Positions 32,544-40,335 of a stretch of 40,441 nt of DNA are shown here, one piece after another. The translations under genes were made by a program, and so were the position numbers. Origin of the DNA: an uncultured Bacilli bacterium (lineage in GTDB: Bacteria > Bacillota_I > Bacilli_A > RF39 > UBA660). Numbering within the stretch: the stretch's first letter is position 1; each line of letters opens with the position of its first letter. The notes below the pieces were generated by a model. That model saw only the letters and a program-made list of their open reading frames with translations. It did not search any database and was not told the origin of the DNA. Location: assembly GCA_944372455.1 (NCBI GenBank), contig CALVZF010000009.1, positions 1-40,441 on the forward strand. The letters run 5' to 3'.

Positions 32544-33022
32544 TGAGAATTAAAAAAATACAAAATATAGCACCAGTACCAAGTGAACTTATAGGAACAG
32601 ATGGAACTCCAAGTGATACAAATACATATCATGCTAATGCTATTAATGAGCTTATTCAAGGGGAAACAGTAATACATAATGAAAAAATTTTGGGTGGACA
32701 AACAATTACAAAAGATTTTACCCCATATAAAAGATTGTTGATAACATACAGCATGTATGACAATTCTAGTGAAACATCAAATAATGCTGGAACAAGTGGT
32801 ATAGCAATTTTAGATTTAACTACAAATGTAAATCAAATGTATAGCGTATGCGGTAATATTCCTTATAATATATTTTCTTCTTCAACATCGCCGGAAGAAA
32901 TGGGATATGGTTTTAAAGTAAATAAAGCTAAAACAGAATTTTCTTGCAAATTCCATTATAAAGGCAATTTCCAAGACAACAATGAAAACTATCATGTATC
33001 AAAAATAGTAGGTATTAAATGA
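32543..33022 (+). CDS. Tail tip / receptor-binding-like protein
   Basis: 159-aa protein starting MRIKKIQNIAPVPSELIG, with beta-strand-rich middle. It starts at the stop of the previous gene and uses AGGTGG as SD. Its C-terminal fold resembles that of the preceding protein (GIAILDLTT versus a similar beta-sandwich), so the two may be paralogous tips. Confidence 0.6.
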   Translation: MRIKKIQNIAPVPSELIGTDGTPSDTNTYHANAINELIQGETVIHNEKILGGQTITKDFTPYKRLLITYSMYDNSSETSNNAGTSGIAILDLTTNVNQMYSVCGNIPYNIFSSSTSPEEMGYGFKVNKAKTEFSCKFHYKGNFQDNNENYHVSKIVGIK

Positions 33023-33056
33023 TAGATAATACAACATATAGAAAGGCAAGAACAAC

Positions 33057-33380
33057 ATGTTAGAGTTTATCATTGAATATTGGCTAGAAGTGGGTTTTGC
33101 ATTTATTATCGGAATATTTACCTATCTATTTAAACATTTAATGAAAAGACAAAAAGAAATCAATTTGAAACAAAAAGCAATTGAAAATGGAGTACAAGCA
33201 TTACTAAGAAATGAATTAGTTCGTAGATATAGAGAGTATGAATCAAAAGGTGAAATTTCAATACTAGATAAAGAAAATATAGAACACATGTTCAAAGAGT
33301 ATAAAAACTTGGGTGGAAATGGTACAGTAGCTCAAATGTATGAAAAAATTTTATCGTTACCAATAAAAATAGTGAGGTGA
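33057..33380 (+). CDS. Membrane-anchored protein, candidate holin-like
   Basis: 107-aa protein with an N-terminal membrane segment (about 4-24) and a helical cytoplasmic tail (KQKAIENGVQALLRNELVRRYREY). Proteins with this tail occur near phage lysis genes of Clostridia and Bacilli. It might be a second holin or an anchoring factor. Confidence 0.6.
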   Translation: MLEFIIEYWLEVGFAFIIGIFTYLFKHLMKRQKEINLKQKAIENGVQALLRNELVRRYREYESKGEISILDKENIEHMFKEYKNLGGNGTVAQMYEKILSLPIKIVR

Positions 33381-33385
33381 TGTAA

Positions 33386-33730
33386 GTGGAAATAACAAGA
33401 GGGGATAATAAACCTTTTAAATTTAAAAGAACTAGAAAAGATGGCTCAGTAATAACAGAGCTTCCAAAGAAAATGTATATAACATTTAAAAAGAATGCTG
33501 GGACAAATGTAGCACTATTTCAAAAAACATTAGAGGATGGTTCAATAAAATATTCCGAAGAAGACAATTATTATAGATTTGAAATACTTCCAAAAGATAC
33601 AGAAAATTTAGGATATATAACTTGTTATTTTGACATAGAAATAATAACTAACGATGATAAAACTAGAACTATTTATAAAGGGGAACTAGAAATAGCAAAA
33701 GAATACACTCATAAAGAAAATGAGGTGTAG
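33386..33730 (+). CDS. Small beta-sandwich tail accessory protein
   Basis: 114-aa protein ([20 protein letters not shown] start; [13 protein letters not shown]-like strand pattern near the end). It resembles the N-terminal domain of baseplate upper proteins (BppU), which attach fibres. GAGGTGA precedes GTG 33386. Confidence 0.6.
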   Translation: MEITRGDNKPFKFKRTRKDGSVITELPKKMYITFKKNAGTNVALFQKTLEDGSIKYSEEDNYYRFEILPKDTENLGYITCYFDIEIITNDDKTRTIYKGELEIAKEYTHKENEV

Positions 33731-33732
33731 AA

Positions 33733-35082
33733 ATGGAAGAAGAAATAATAGTAATAGAAGATGATGAAGAGGAAGAAATAGTTACTATAGAAGAAGCTGA
33801 AGAATTTGTTTATCCAGATTTACAAGAAAAAGAAGTAACGCCAACAGGAGAAATACAAGAGGTAATTGCTGATGAAGGGATCTATGGATTATCTAAAGTA
33901 ACTGTAAATAAGGTTAGTTTACAAGATAAATCTGTAACTCCTTCATGTTTTGATCAAGAAGTGATGGCAGATAATACGTATTCAGGCTTAAATAAAGTAA
34001 CAGTAGTAGGCGATAGTAATTTAATATCAGAAAATATTACAGAAGGTAAGACTATATTTGGAGTAGCTGGAAGCGCTAAGGTAGAAGAGATCTGGCAACC
34101 GGAACCTGATTGGTGGGATATTAAAACAATTTTAAAAAATGATACAGAAAACTATGCTCATAAATTTATTGTTTTAAGCACGGATGGATCGCCAACATGG
34201 ATAGCAAGTAACTCATCAGGAGTGAGAATGAAAACTTCAGATGGAGGAAATTATAATTTAAGTAGTACTCCAATAACTCATACTTGGGATAGAATGCAAG
34301 ATAAACCTTGTAGTAAGGGCTATAAAACAAGATATTGTATATTCTATACAAATTCTGAAGTTACAAATATCAAAAATATTGTAAATCCGCAAGATTCAAT
34401 ATATATTGTGGCAAATACATCATTTAAAAATCTTAATAATATATCATATAATTATGCGTTAGAAGCAATAGAAATATTGGATGATGGAGAACTGTATAAT
34501 TATGCTACTACATTCTTTACGTACTGCTGTTCGCTTCAAAAGGTTCCTAAACTTAGATTTAGTCCAGCATGTAATGGCGGATTTAGTAATTGTTATTTGC
34601 TAAAAACATTACCGAAAATTACATTTGAAGGAACCGGTTATAGTGGATTCACCCAAACCGGTATAAAGCAAGCTACCATTGATTGTAATGGAATAAATAC
34701 TTTTCAAGCATTTGGTGATAATCCAAACCTAGAAGAATTGAACTTTTTAAACACGGAATCACTGAAGAGTATTAACATAAGCATGGCTAGAGCCTTGCAA
34801 AAGATTAGTGGTTTAAATTTAATAAATGCTACCTCAATATATCTATTTCAAAGTTCTGACAGTACAGTAAAAATTATAGAAGATATAAGTAATATAAACG
34901 CTCCTTGTAGTTTTAGTATGTCAAGTCGTTTAACATACCAAAGTCTATTAAATATATTCAATGCTCTTGTTGATTTAACAGGACAAACAGCCAAGACTCT
35001 TACAATAGGTCCAACAAATAAATCTAAATTATCAGATGAAGATTTACTAATAGCTGTAAATAAAAATTGGAGTGTGAGTTGA
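33733..35082 (+). CDS. Leucine-rich-repeat tail fibre-type protein
   Basis: 449-aa protein. After an acidic start, repeats of the type [20 protein letters not shown] / LSKVTVNKV and [21 protein letters not shown] / LNKVTVVGD occur, then [16 protein letters not shown], common in phage fibre stalks. Residues about 240-430 carry BspA-like leucine-rich repeats ([34 protein letters not shown]). Likely a surface adhesin of the virion or baseplate. GAGGTG precedes ATG 33733. Confidence 0.75.
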   Translation: MEEEIIVIEDDEEEEIVTIEEAEEFVYPDLQEKEVTPTGEIQEVIADEGIYGLSKVTVNKVSLQDKSVTPSCFDQEVMADNTYSGLNKVTVVGDSNLISENITEGKTIFGVAGSAKVEEIWQPEPDWWDIKTILKNDTENYAHKFIVLSTDGSPTWIASNSSGVRMKTSDGGNYNLSSTPITHTWDRMQDKPCSKGYKTRYCIFYTNSEVTNIKNIVNPQDSIYIVANTSFKNLNNISYNYALEAIEILDDGELYNYATTFFTYCCSLQKVPKLRFSPACNGGFSNCYLLKTLPKITFEGTGYSGFTQTGIKQATIDCNGINTFQAFGDNPNLEELNFLNTESLKSINISMARALQKISGLNLINATSIYLFQSSDSTVKIIEDISNINAPCSFSMSSRLTYQSLLNIFNALVDLTGQTAKTLTIGPTNKSKLSDEDLLIAVNKNWSVS

Positions 35083-35294
35083 TGATGAAAATTATCAAAG
35101 AAAATAATATTGATGTATTAATGCCAGAAATAGGTTATCTATTACATGATAAATCAGAAGTATTAGAAGAAGGACAAGCTCCTTATTTAACTGACAAAAT
35201 ATATCTTGCTAAATCAATTACAACAATAGAACAATGCAAAGAAATATGGGAAGAGGTGAAAATAGATGAAAATCAATTGGAAAGTAAGAATTAA
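35082..35294 (+). CDS. Small late protein, unknown
   Basis: 70-aa acidic protein ([20 protein letters not shown] start). ATG 35082 overlaps the stop of the previous gene; GGAG lies nine bases upstream. Position between fibre and holin resembles small XkdX-type genes, but no motif confirms this. Confidence 0.6.
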   Translation: MMKIIKENNIDVLMPEIGYLLHDKSEVLEEGQAPYLTDKIYLAKSITTIEQCKEIWEEVKIDENQLESKN

Positions 35295-35535
35295 GAATCC
35301 ATATTTTTGGATACAAATAGGGATTGCAATATTAATGCCTATTTTAGCTTATTTAGGGCTTGCTGTAGAAGATTTAACTACTTGGGGTAAAGTAGGACAA
35401 GTTCTATTAGAAGCAGTCTCTAATCCTTACGTATTAGGCTTAGTAGTGGTATCTGTATTTAACGCAATACAAGACCCTACTACAAAAGGATTATCAGATA
35501 GCGAAAAAGCTATGACTTACACAGAACCAAATTAA
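35266..35535 (+). CDS. Holin (phi LC3 family)
   Basis: 89-aa protein beginning MKINWKVRIKNPYFWIQIGI, the typical start of phi LC3-type holins, with membrane segments at about 13-33 and 50-70 and a charged tail. AGAGGTG precedes ATG 35266; it overlaps the gene before. It permeabilises the membrane so the following endolysin can reach the wall. Confidence 0.9.
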   Translation: MKINWKVRIKNPYFWIQIGIAILMPILAYLGLAVEDLTTWGKVGQVLLEAVSNPYVLGLVVVSVFNAIQDPTTKGLSDSEKAMTYTEPN

Positions 35536-35554
35536 TTAGAAAGAAGTGATTTAA

Positions 35555-36253
35555 ATGCAAATGAATATAACTCAAAAACAATTAAATTTAAAACATCTAG
35601 GATATTACAAGAAAAAAATAGATGGAATATGGGGTAGTGGAAGTATTGATGCTACTAGAAGATTCCAAAGAGATTATGGACTAGCACAAGATGGTATTTT
35701 CGGTGCTAAAACAGAAGCTAAGTCAATTGAAGTATGGAAAGATATACAAGCTAAATTAAATAACTATGGTTATGGTCTTGCTGTTGATGGTTTAGTAGGA
35801 ACTAATACTATTAATGCTATAAACGATTTTCAACGTAAAAATGGTCTTGTAGTGGATGCTATGGTAGGTAAAAATACTATGGCAAAGTTAAACACATCAG
35901 TATCTTACAAATGTAAATATTTTGAAGATAAAGAATTCACTTGTAAATGTGGATGTGGTACTAATAAACAAAAAAATGGTATAAAAAAAATAGCAGATGA
36001 TATTAGAGGTCATTTTGGAAAACCAGCATATATCAATTCAGGAACAAGATGTTCTAAACATAACAAAAATGTTGGTGGTGTTTCTAATTCACAACACTTA
36101 TACGGAAATGCTATTGATATAGAAATACCTGGTGTAATTGGTAAAACTTTATTGGCATATTGTAATTCAATAGTTGCTAGTGGTAGAGCAAGATACACAT
36201 ATTTAATTAGTGGTAGTAATGCAGTTCATATAGACACAGGTAATTTAGAATAA
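35555..36253 (+). CDS. Endolysin: two PG-binding repeats plus M15 peptidase
   Basis: 232-aa protein. Two peptidoglycan-binding domains (about 5-55: YYKKKIDGIWGSGSIDATRRFQ; about 56-108: YGLAVDGLVGTNTINAINDFQ), then a Peptidase_M15-type domain: FEDKEFTCKCGC, SGTRCSKHNKNVGGVSNSQH, LYGNAIDI and HIDTGN, giving His-Asp-His zinc ligands. It cuts cell-wall peptide bonds at lysis. The leader gtgatttaaATG equals that of portal and capsid but with ATG. Confidence 0.9.
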   Translation: MQMNITQKQLNLKHLGYYKKKIDGIWGSGSIDATRRFQRDYGLAQDGIFGAKTEAKSIEVWKDIQAKLNNYGYGLAVDGLVGTNTINAINDFQRKNGLVVDAMVGKNTMAKLNTSVSYKCKYFEDKEFTCKCGCGTNKQKNGIKKIADDIRGHFGKPAYINSGTRCSKHNKNVGGVSNSQHLYGNAIDIEIPGVIGKTLLAYCNSIVASGRARYTYLISGSNAVHIDTGNLE

Positions 36254-36258
36254 TAAAG

Positions 36259-36288
36259 GCTAGTTCTCAATGAGGACTAGCTCTTTTT
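36259..36288 (+). terminator. Late operon terminator
   Basis: gctagttctc (36259-36268) pairs with gaggactagc (36272-36281), followed by a T-rich run. It closes the late operon before the accessory region. Confidence 0.85.
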
Positions 36289-36291
36289 TAA

Positions 36292-36319
36292 TTGACAAAA
36301 CTTATAATTATGTTATAAT
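36292..36319 (+). promoter_or_regulatory. Consensus promoter downstream of the late operon
   Basis: TTGACA (36292-36297), 16-nt spacer, TATAAT (36314-36319). It reads toward the toxin-antitoxin candidate; a T-rich tract near 36350 could end a short RNA. Confidence 0.6.
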
Positions 36320-36365
36320 ATGAATCACTACAAAAAGCAGTTGTCAACTTTTTTTAATTTAAGTA

Positions 36366-36393
36366 TTGAAAAAATATTGACATTGTGTATAAT
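36366..36393 (+). promoter_or_regulatory. Promoter of the candidate antitoxin RNA
   Basis: TTGAAA (36366-36371), 16-nt spacer, TATAAT (36388-36393). Transcription would begin near 36401 and end at the terminator 36497-36536, giving an RNA of about 135 nt. Confidence 0.6.
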
Positions 36394-36400
36394 TAAATTG

Positions 36401-36536
36401 TAGGTCTGTTGTTATATTATGTTGTTTTAGTATCATAATATAAAAAGAGATACATTTGATATTGCGTGTTAGGTGTTATCTCCACATATTTGTGTTGAAC
36501 ACCATAACTCTTAGTTGAGTTAGGTGTTCTTTTTTT
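36401..36536 (+). ncRNA. Candidate type I antitoxin RNA
   Basis: Rightward RNA without an ORF. It ends in a strong terminator: gaacacc-a-taactc (36497-36510) with gagtta-ggtgttc (36517-36529) and a T run ending at 36536, exactly at the stop codon of the minus-strand toxin. Its whole length is complementary to the toxin 3' UTR, like TxpA/RatA and BsrG/SR4 pairs. It contains agagatacatttgata (36446-36461) and gttaggtgtt (36468-36477), repeated in inverse orientation in the toxin mRNA 5' end. Confidence 0.55.
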
Positions 36537-36631
36537 AATGTCTGCTGTTTAAAAATCTGGACATTGCTAATATAATTAACAATGTTATTACTAAATACTC
36601 CATTGGAATACCTTTCATAAAATCTTTTCAT
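36476..36631 (-). CDS. Alternative 51-codon frame at the toxin SD
   Basis: ATG 36629-36631 has an ideal SD (AAGGAGGTGA, 9 bases) and opens 51 codons of non-hydrophobic sequence (MKRFYERYSNGVFSNN start). It overlaps the hydrophobic peptide in another frame. It may be a coupling leader (as Mok for Hok) or the true product. Uncertain. Confidence 0.3.
   Translation of the reverse strand: MKRFYERYSNGVFSNNIVNYISNVQIFKQQTLKKEHLTQLRVMVFNTNMWR
36535..36618 (-). CDS. Candidate type I toxin, 27-aa membrane peptide
   Basis: Starts MKGIPMEYLVITLLIILA and ends with a basic, polar tail (SRFLNSRH): one membrane segment and a charged end, as in small Firmicute type I toxins. Its ATG (36616-36618) lies 22 bases after the strong SD, in another frame from the nearer ATG, so translation may need coupling. 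The mRNA leader contains cctcc that can mask the SD. Stop at 36535-36537 coincides with the antisense RNA terminator. Confidence 0.5.
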   Translation of the reverse strand: MKGIPMEYLVITLLIILAMSRFLNSRH

Positions 36632-36712
36632 GCGGACTCACCTCCTTCCGAAATTAATAAATTAAAATCTTGCGGAGGCAACACCTAACTATCAAATGTA
36701 TCTCTAATTGAT

Positions 36713-36741
36713 ATTATAAATTAAATTATCTATATTCGCAA
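36713..36741 (-). promoter_or_regulatory. Promoter of the candidate toxin mRNA
   Basis: On the minus strand TTGCGA (36741-36736), 17-nt spacer, TATAAT (36718-36713). The start near 36706 coincides with an inverted copy (36680-36705) of a sequence in the toxin 3' UTR (36446-36477), so the mRNA 5' and 3' ends can pair. Confidence 0.6.
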
Positions 36742-36874
36742 TAAAAATATATTCATTTTCGCAGAAACTACTGATAGAAAATAATTATTTTAAGTTTTAT
36801 CCACAAAAATTGTAAAAATCACTAATTTGTATAAAAAAACAAACCATGATATCTTACCTTTAGGGGGTGATATC

Positions 36875-37048
36875 ATGAAATCTAAAATATTGAGAGATTT
36901 GCAATTAGAACTTTTTAAACAAGAATTACATACAAATAGTGATTCAATTATACTAACAATTAATGATGAAAAAAAGAACGCATATTACGTTCTTAATGGT
37001 ATTGAAAAACATAGCATTGATTATTGGTATGCTGTGTTATATTTTTAA
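36875..37048 (+). CDS. Small protein next to attR, unknown
   Basis: 57-aa protein (MKSKILRDLQLELFKQELH start) with AGGGGGTGA before ATG 36875. Last gene before attR, a usual place for lysogen-expressed cargo. Mixed alpha/beta; no family recognised. An upstream in-frame start at 36827 has no SD. Confidence 0.6.
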   Translation: MKSKILRDLQLELFKQELHTNSDSIILTINDEKKNAYYVLNGIEKHSIDYWYAVLYF

Positions 37049-37082
37049 AATATAGCTTATAAGAACGTCTAAATTGGTATGT

Positions 37083-37104
37083 GTAGCAAACACGTAGCAG
37101 ACAA
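37083..37104 (+). repeat. Right tandem 11-bp repeats, candidate integrase arm sites
   Basis: gtagcaaacac and gtagcagacaa head to tail, the second unit identical to both left units (579-600). Same orientation and similar place relative to the att core at each end. Binding inferred. Confidence 0.65.
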
Positions 37105-37141
37105 AAATGTCGTTTTTCCCTTATTTTATAAGGAATGTCTT

Positions 37142-37173
37142 TAGGTAGTTGCCAATATTTTTTTTGTTTATAA
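37142..37173 (+). repeat. attR core (copy of 5S rRNA 3' end)
   Basis: taggtagttgccaata, 8 T and gtttataa, the copy of 475-505 with one more T. Right boundary of the prophage. The 5' part of 5S rRNA is absent here. Confidence 0.85.
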
Positions 37174-37175
37174 TA

Positions 37176-37206
37176 AAAGATTGGAGAAATTTCCAATCTT
37201 TTTTAT
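37176..37206 (+). terminator. Original rRNA operon terminator, displaced by the prophage
   Basis: aaagattgga with ttccaatcttt and a T run, directly after attR. Before integration it would have followed the 5S gene at 490 by about 20 bases. It now ends only transcripts leaving the prophage. Confidence 0.75.
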
Positions 37207-37210
37207 TTAA

Positions 37211-37535
37211 AAAAAAGCGAAGAAAATAGGCTATTCTTTTCTTCACAGCGATGTTAATACGTTACAAAAATTTAGGTAATGTTGGGTGTGAGATCAACAT
37301 TTATTTTACTTTTTGTAACGTAATACATTTTAATATATTTAAACTTATTTTTTCAATTTTCGGAATATTTGTAATATTAGAATGAAATTTTGTAAAAATT
37401 TGTCCACTTTTGGCTTATTTATGTAATTTAATGCAGAATTTTTTTTAAATTTATTCACTTTAAAATTATTATTTTAATATATTTTTTTTTAATTATTTTT
37501 GGTATAATATATTAACGATAGGAGGGTGTACTAAA
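37211..37535 (+). other. Gene-free AT-rich region with two hairpins
   Basis: About 325 bases without a gene. Hairpins: gaagaaaa / ttttcttc near 37219-37244, and a 13-bp perfect stem tacgttacaaaaa (37258-37270) with 37310-37322, with an inner pair aatgttg (37278-37284) / caacatt (37295-37301). The rest is A/T tracts and the promoter-like TATAAT near 37504 before the next gene. The large hairpin may be a host RNA or a transcription barrier. Confidence 0.5.
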
Positions 37536-39119
37536 ATGGTATTTAGAAAACCTTACGCTTTATTAATAAAATATTTTAAAATAATTCATATTGTAATAAC
37601 TATTTTTATGATTTACTTAACATATAAAACTGTTAACTTATATAAGTTTTTTGCTTCTTATGTTAAAACTGGATGGTCAAGTTTAAATGCAGAAGAAATC
37701 AATTCATATATTGGACCATTAATTTTTATTTCAATTTTTATAATTGTAATTTTAGCGCTTGTTATATTCTTTTTAATGCGATTTAAAAATAAGCCTAGAG
37801 TATATTATTTATTAACTCCTATAATATATTTAATCTTATTAATTATTTTTATTTATACCTTGTCAGTATTAAAAACAGCTGAATTTGATGTAGTGAGTCC
37901 TATAACTTCAAGAATTACAAGAGATATCTTAATGATAGCTATTGGAATCCAATTTTTATTTATTGTGTTTTCTCTTTTCAGGGCGATCGGATTTGATATT
38001 AAAAAATTTAACTTTAAGCAAGATATAGCAGATTTACAAATAGGAGAACTTGATAATGAAGAAGTAGAACTAAACTTAGAAGTAGATAAATATAAAATAT
38101 CCAGAATGGCAAAAAGAAGAGTTAGAAATGTATCTTATATTTTTAAAGAACATAAATTTATCTTTAGTTTACTACTTTTTATAGTGTTTGGTAGTTTAAT
38201 AACATATTTTGCGTTAAATAAATTTGTTTTATCTCCAACATATAAAGAAGGGAGACAAGTTGATTTAGGAAATTATGACATTATTATTAATAAATCTTAT
38301 GTTACAAATAAAGATTATAAAAGTAAAATTATAAATAAAAATAATAAATACATTTTAGTATCATTTTCTATAATAAATAAAATACAAGATATGGTATTTA
38401 ATATGAATAATGTTTCGTTAAATCTCAACGATAAAATTTACTATCCAGTAACAAATATTTATAGTGATTTTATTGATATTGGAAACGGTTATATAGATCA
38501 AAAATTAAATACAAAAAAAGAAAATAACTATTTTTTAGTTTTTAAAATTCCTAATGAAGAAAAAATAAATAATCCTATTTTACAATATACTATTAGTAAA
38601 AAATATGATAAAAATAATAATCTACAGAATAAATATAAAAAATTTAAACTAAATCCAATTAACGATGATAATATTACTATAATTGAAAAAAAATTACGTG
38701 AAAATTCTAATATCTCTGGAAATGAATTATTAATTAATGAATATAGTATTAATAATAAATTTGAATATTCATATAAATTATGTACAACCAATAGTAATTG
38801 TGAAAATAAAACTTATCAAGTAAATACAGAAAATAGCCTAGATAATTCTTTAATTCTAATGTTAAACATTTCAGCGACTATGGGAGAATATAATAATAGT
38901 TCAATTAAAAATTTAACTGATTTTATAGAAAAATTTGGATCAATAACATATACTTTAAATAATCAAACCTATAATCAGTCTAATTTAAATCTTTTAAATA
39001 CTAATACTTTTAATGGAAATGAAATATTTATAAATATTCCTAGTAGAATTAATGATGCTTCAAATATATATTTAGATATTAACATTAGAAATATAAAATA
39101 TAGATATAAATTAAATTAA
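37536..39119 (+). CDS. Multi-pass membrane protein with large extracellular domain, host gene
   Basis: 527-aa protein with about four N-terminal membrane segments (roughly 12-30, 50-80, 90-112, 130-150), a cytoplasmic linker with a basic patch, another segment near 207-228, and then about 300 extracellular residues rich in Asn and Lys (DUF4352-like beta pattern: VDLGNYDIIINKSYV). AGGAGGGTG precedes ATG 37536 and TATAAT lies about 35 bases upstream. Codon use is even more AT-rich than the phage. Function unknown; probably a surface protein of the host. Confidence 0.75.
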   Translation: MVFRKPYALLIKYFKIIHIVITIFMIYLTYKTVNLYKFFASYVKTGWSSLNAEEINSYIGPLIFISIFIIVILALVIFFLMRFKNKPRVYYLLTPIIYLILLIIFIYTLSVLKTAEFDVVSPITSRITRDILMIAIGIQFLFIVFSLFRAIGFDIKKFNFKQDIADLQIGELDNEEVELNLEVDKYKISRMAKRRVRNVSYIFKEHKFIFSLLLFIVFGSLITYFALNKFVLSPTYKEGRQVDLGNYDIIINKSYVTNKDYKSKIINKNNKYILVSFSIINKIQDMVFNMNNVSLNLNDKIYYPVTNIYSDFIDIGNGYIDQKLNTKKENNYFLVFKIPNEEKINNPILQYTISKKYDKNNNLQNKYKKFKLNPINDDNITIIEKKLRENSNISGNELLINEYSINNKFEYSYKLCTTNSNCENKTYQVNTENSLDNSLILMLNISATMGEYNNSSIKNLTDFIEKFGSITYTLNNQTYNQSNLNLLNTNTFNGNEIFINIPSRINDASNIYLDINIRNIKYRYKLN

Positions 39120-39149
39120 AATCATAAACAAAAATTTTTGTTTATGATT
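39118..39149 (+). terminator. Palindromic terminator, left copy flanking the IS element
   Basis: A 30-bp perfect palindrome within a 32-nt segment (centre between 39134 and 39135; arms aatcataaacaaaaa). It directly follows the membrane-protein stop. The same 32 nt occur at 40336-40367. Here the T run is cut off after one T by the IS end. Confidence 0.8.
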
Positions 39150-39165
39150 CTTAAATTGAAAATTG

Positions 39166-39194
39166 AACCGCACCACAAAGGGGTGCGGTTTTTT
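39166..39194 (+). terminator. Terminator inside the IS left end
   Basis: aaccgcacc (39166-39174) pairs with ggtgcggtt (39182-39190), followed by TTTT. It overlaps the inverted end and shields the transposase from outside transcription. Confidence 0.7.
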
Positions 39195-39236
39195 GATAAA
39201 ATAAAAGAGCCCAACCCGGCAAGGAGGAGCTCATAA

Positions 39237-40148
39237 ATGAATTATAAACAATTAACAGAAAAAAATAAAGTATAAATAGATATTTTGTTAAAACAAAATT
39301 TATCAATGAGAGAAGTAGGAAGAAGATTAGGAATAAGTCATTCAACAATATCAAGGTATAAAGCAGGAATATATAAGAAAAGAAAAATAGATATAAATAA
39401 AAAATATGAGATATTTATAAAATATTTATTTGACCATTATGACAGAAGAGATCATTCAATAGAAGTATGTGTATATCAATTTAAAAAACAATATATAGGT
39501 GCGAAAAGCGTAAGTGTAAAACAAGTATATAATTGGATAGAACAAGGGAAAATACATTTAAAAAGAGATGATTTATGTTATAAAAGACATAAAAAGAAAA
39601 AACGAAGCGGAATGATGGAACATTTTCTGTGGAATCTGGAGAATAAGACAATATTACCAATAAGTTTAAGGCCAAAATATATTGAATATAGAAATGAACC
39701 GGGTCATCTAGAAATAGATTCAATATTAGGCAAAAAAGACGAACAACAAGCTATAATATCTATAGTAGACAGATGTACAAGGAGATTGTGGTTAATTAAG
39801 GCAGAATATCGATATGATTATTACACAGCAAACTTAATATATAAATATATAGTATCAAATGATATAGAAGTAAAATCAATAACAGTAGATAACGGACTAG
39901 AATTTAGAGCATTAGGGATAGCGGCAAAAAGATTGGGAGTAAAACTATATAAATGTGATCCATATTGTTCATTTCAAAGAGGAAGTAATGAAAGAACGAA
40001 TGCATTAGTAAGAAGATACTTACCTAAAGGTATGTCATTTAAAATGACACCACAAATATATTTAGATGATATAGCATTCAATATAAATTCAATGCCAAGA
40101 AAAATTTTCGGATTTAAAAGTTCATATGAAATAGAATTAAAGTATTAA
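39237..40148 (+). pseudogene. IS30-family transposase with in-frame stop
   Basis: ATG 39237 (AAGGAGG upstream) opens MNYKQLTEKNKV, then TAA at 39273-39275 interrupts; the same frame continues as IDILLKQNLSMREVGRRLGI (HTH) to 40148. DDE residues are present: D in HLEIDSILG, D in TVDNGLEF, E in SNERTNALVRR. One base change restores a 303-residue transposase. Re-initiation at TTG 39285 is possible but would lose about 16 N-terminal residues. Confidence 0.85.
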
Positions 40149-40154
40149 TTTTTT

Positions 40155-40266
40155 CGTTTGTTTAAAAATTGTAATATATTCTATTTTTTTGTCAATGATA
40201 AAATAAACACAAAGTGTCATTGACAAAAAAAGTAGAATATATTTAAGAAAAAGTAACAAACAAAAG
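40155..40266 (+). repeat. Long inverted repeat inside the IS right end
   Basis: Arms 40184-40198 / 40217-40231 (15 bp perfect, tttttttgtcaatga) continue with 11 more pairs (40173-40183 / 40233-40243) after one bulge, and further weaker pairing to gtttgtt / aacaaac. It lies after the transposase stop, before the right inverted end. Confidence 0.7.
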
Positions 40267-40335
40267 AAAAAAATTGACTAATATTTTTTATTTGTTAAAA
40301 TTGTATTAACTGGTGCGGTTGAGATTACAATTAAA

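Larger units (their letters stand above)
39150..40335 (+). mobile_element. IS30-family insertion sequence, degenerate
   Basis: About 1,186 bp with imperfect inverted ends (39151-39175 versus 40311-40335, 20 of 25 matching; the inner aaccgcacca is perfect). It holds an IS30-type transposase with a nonsense codon. It is flanked by a 32-nt duplicated palindrome, as described for IS1630-like IS30 elements that insert at and duplicate inverted repeats. Confidence 0.85.

Noticed and set aside
7742-40148. TAA read as a sense codon, because the HNH gene and the transposase each contain one in-frame TAA
   Set aside because: TAA ends many clearly complete genes here (for example ERF, capsid, tape measure), so the two cases are better seen as mutations.
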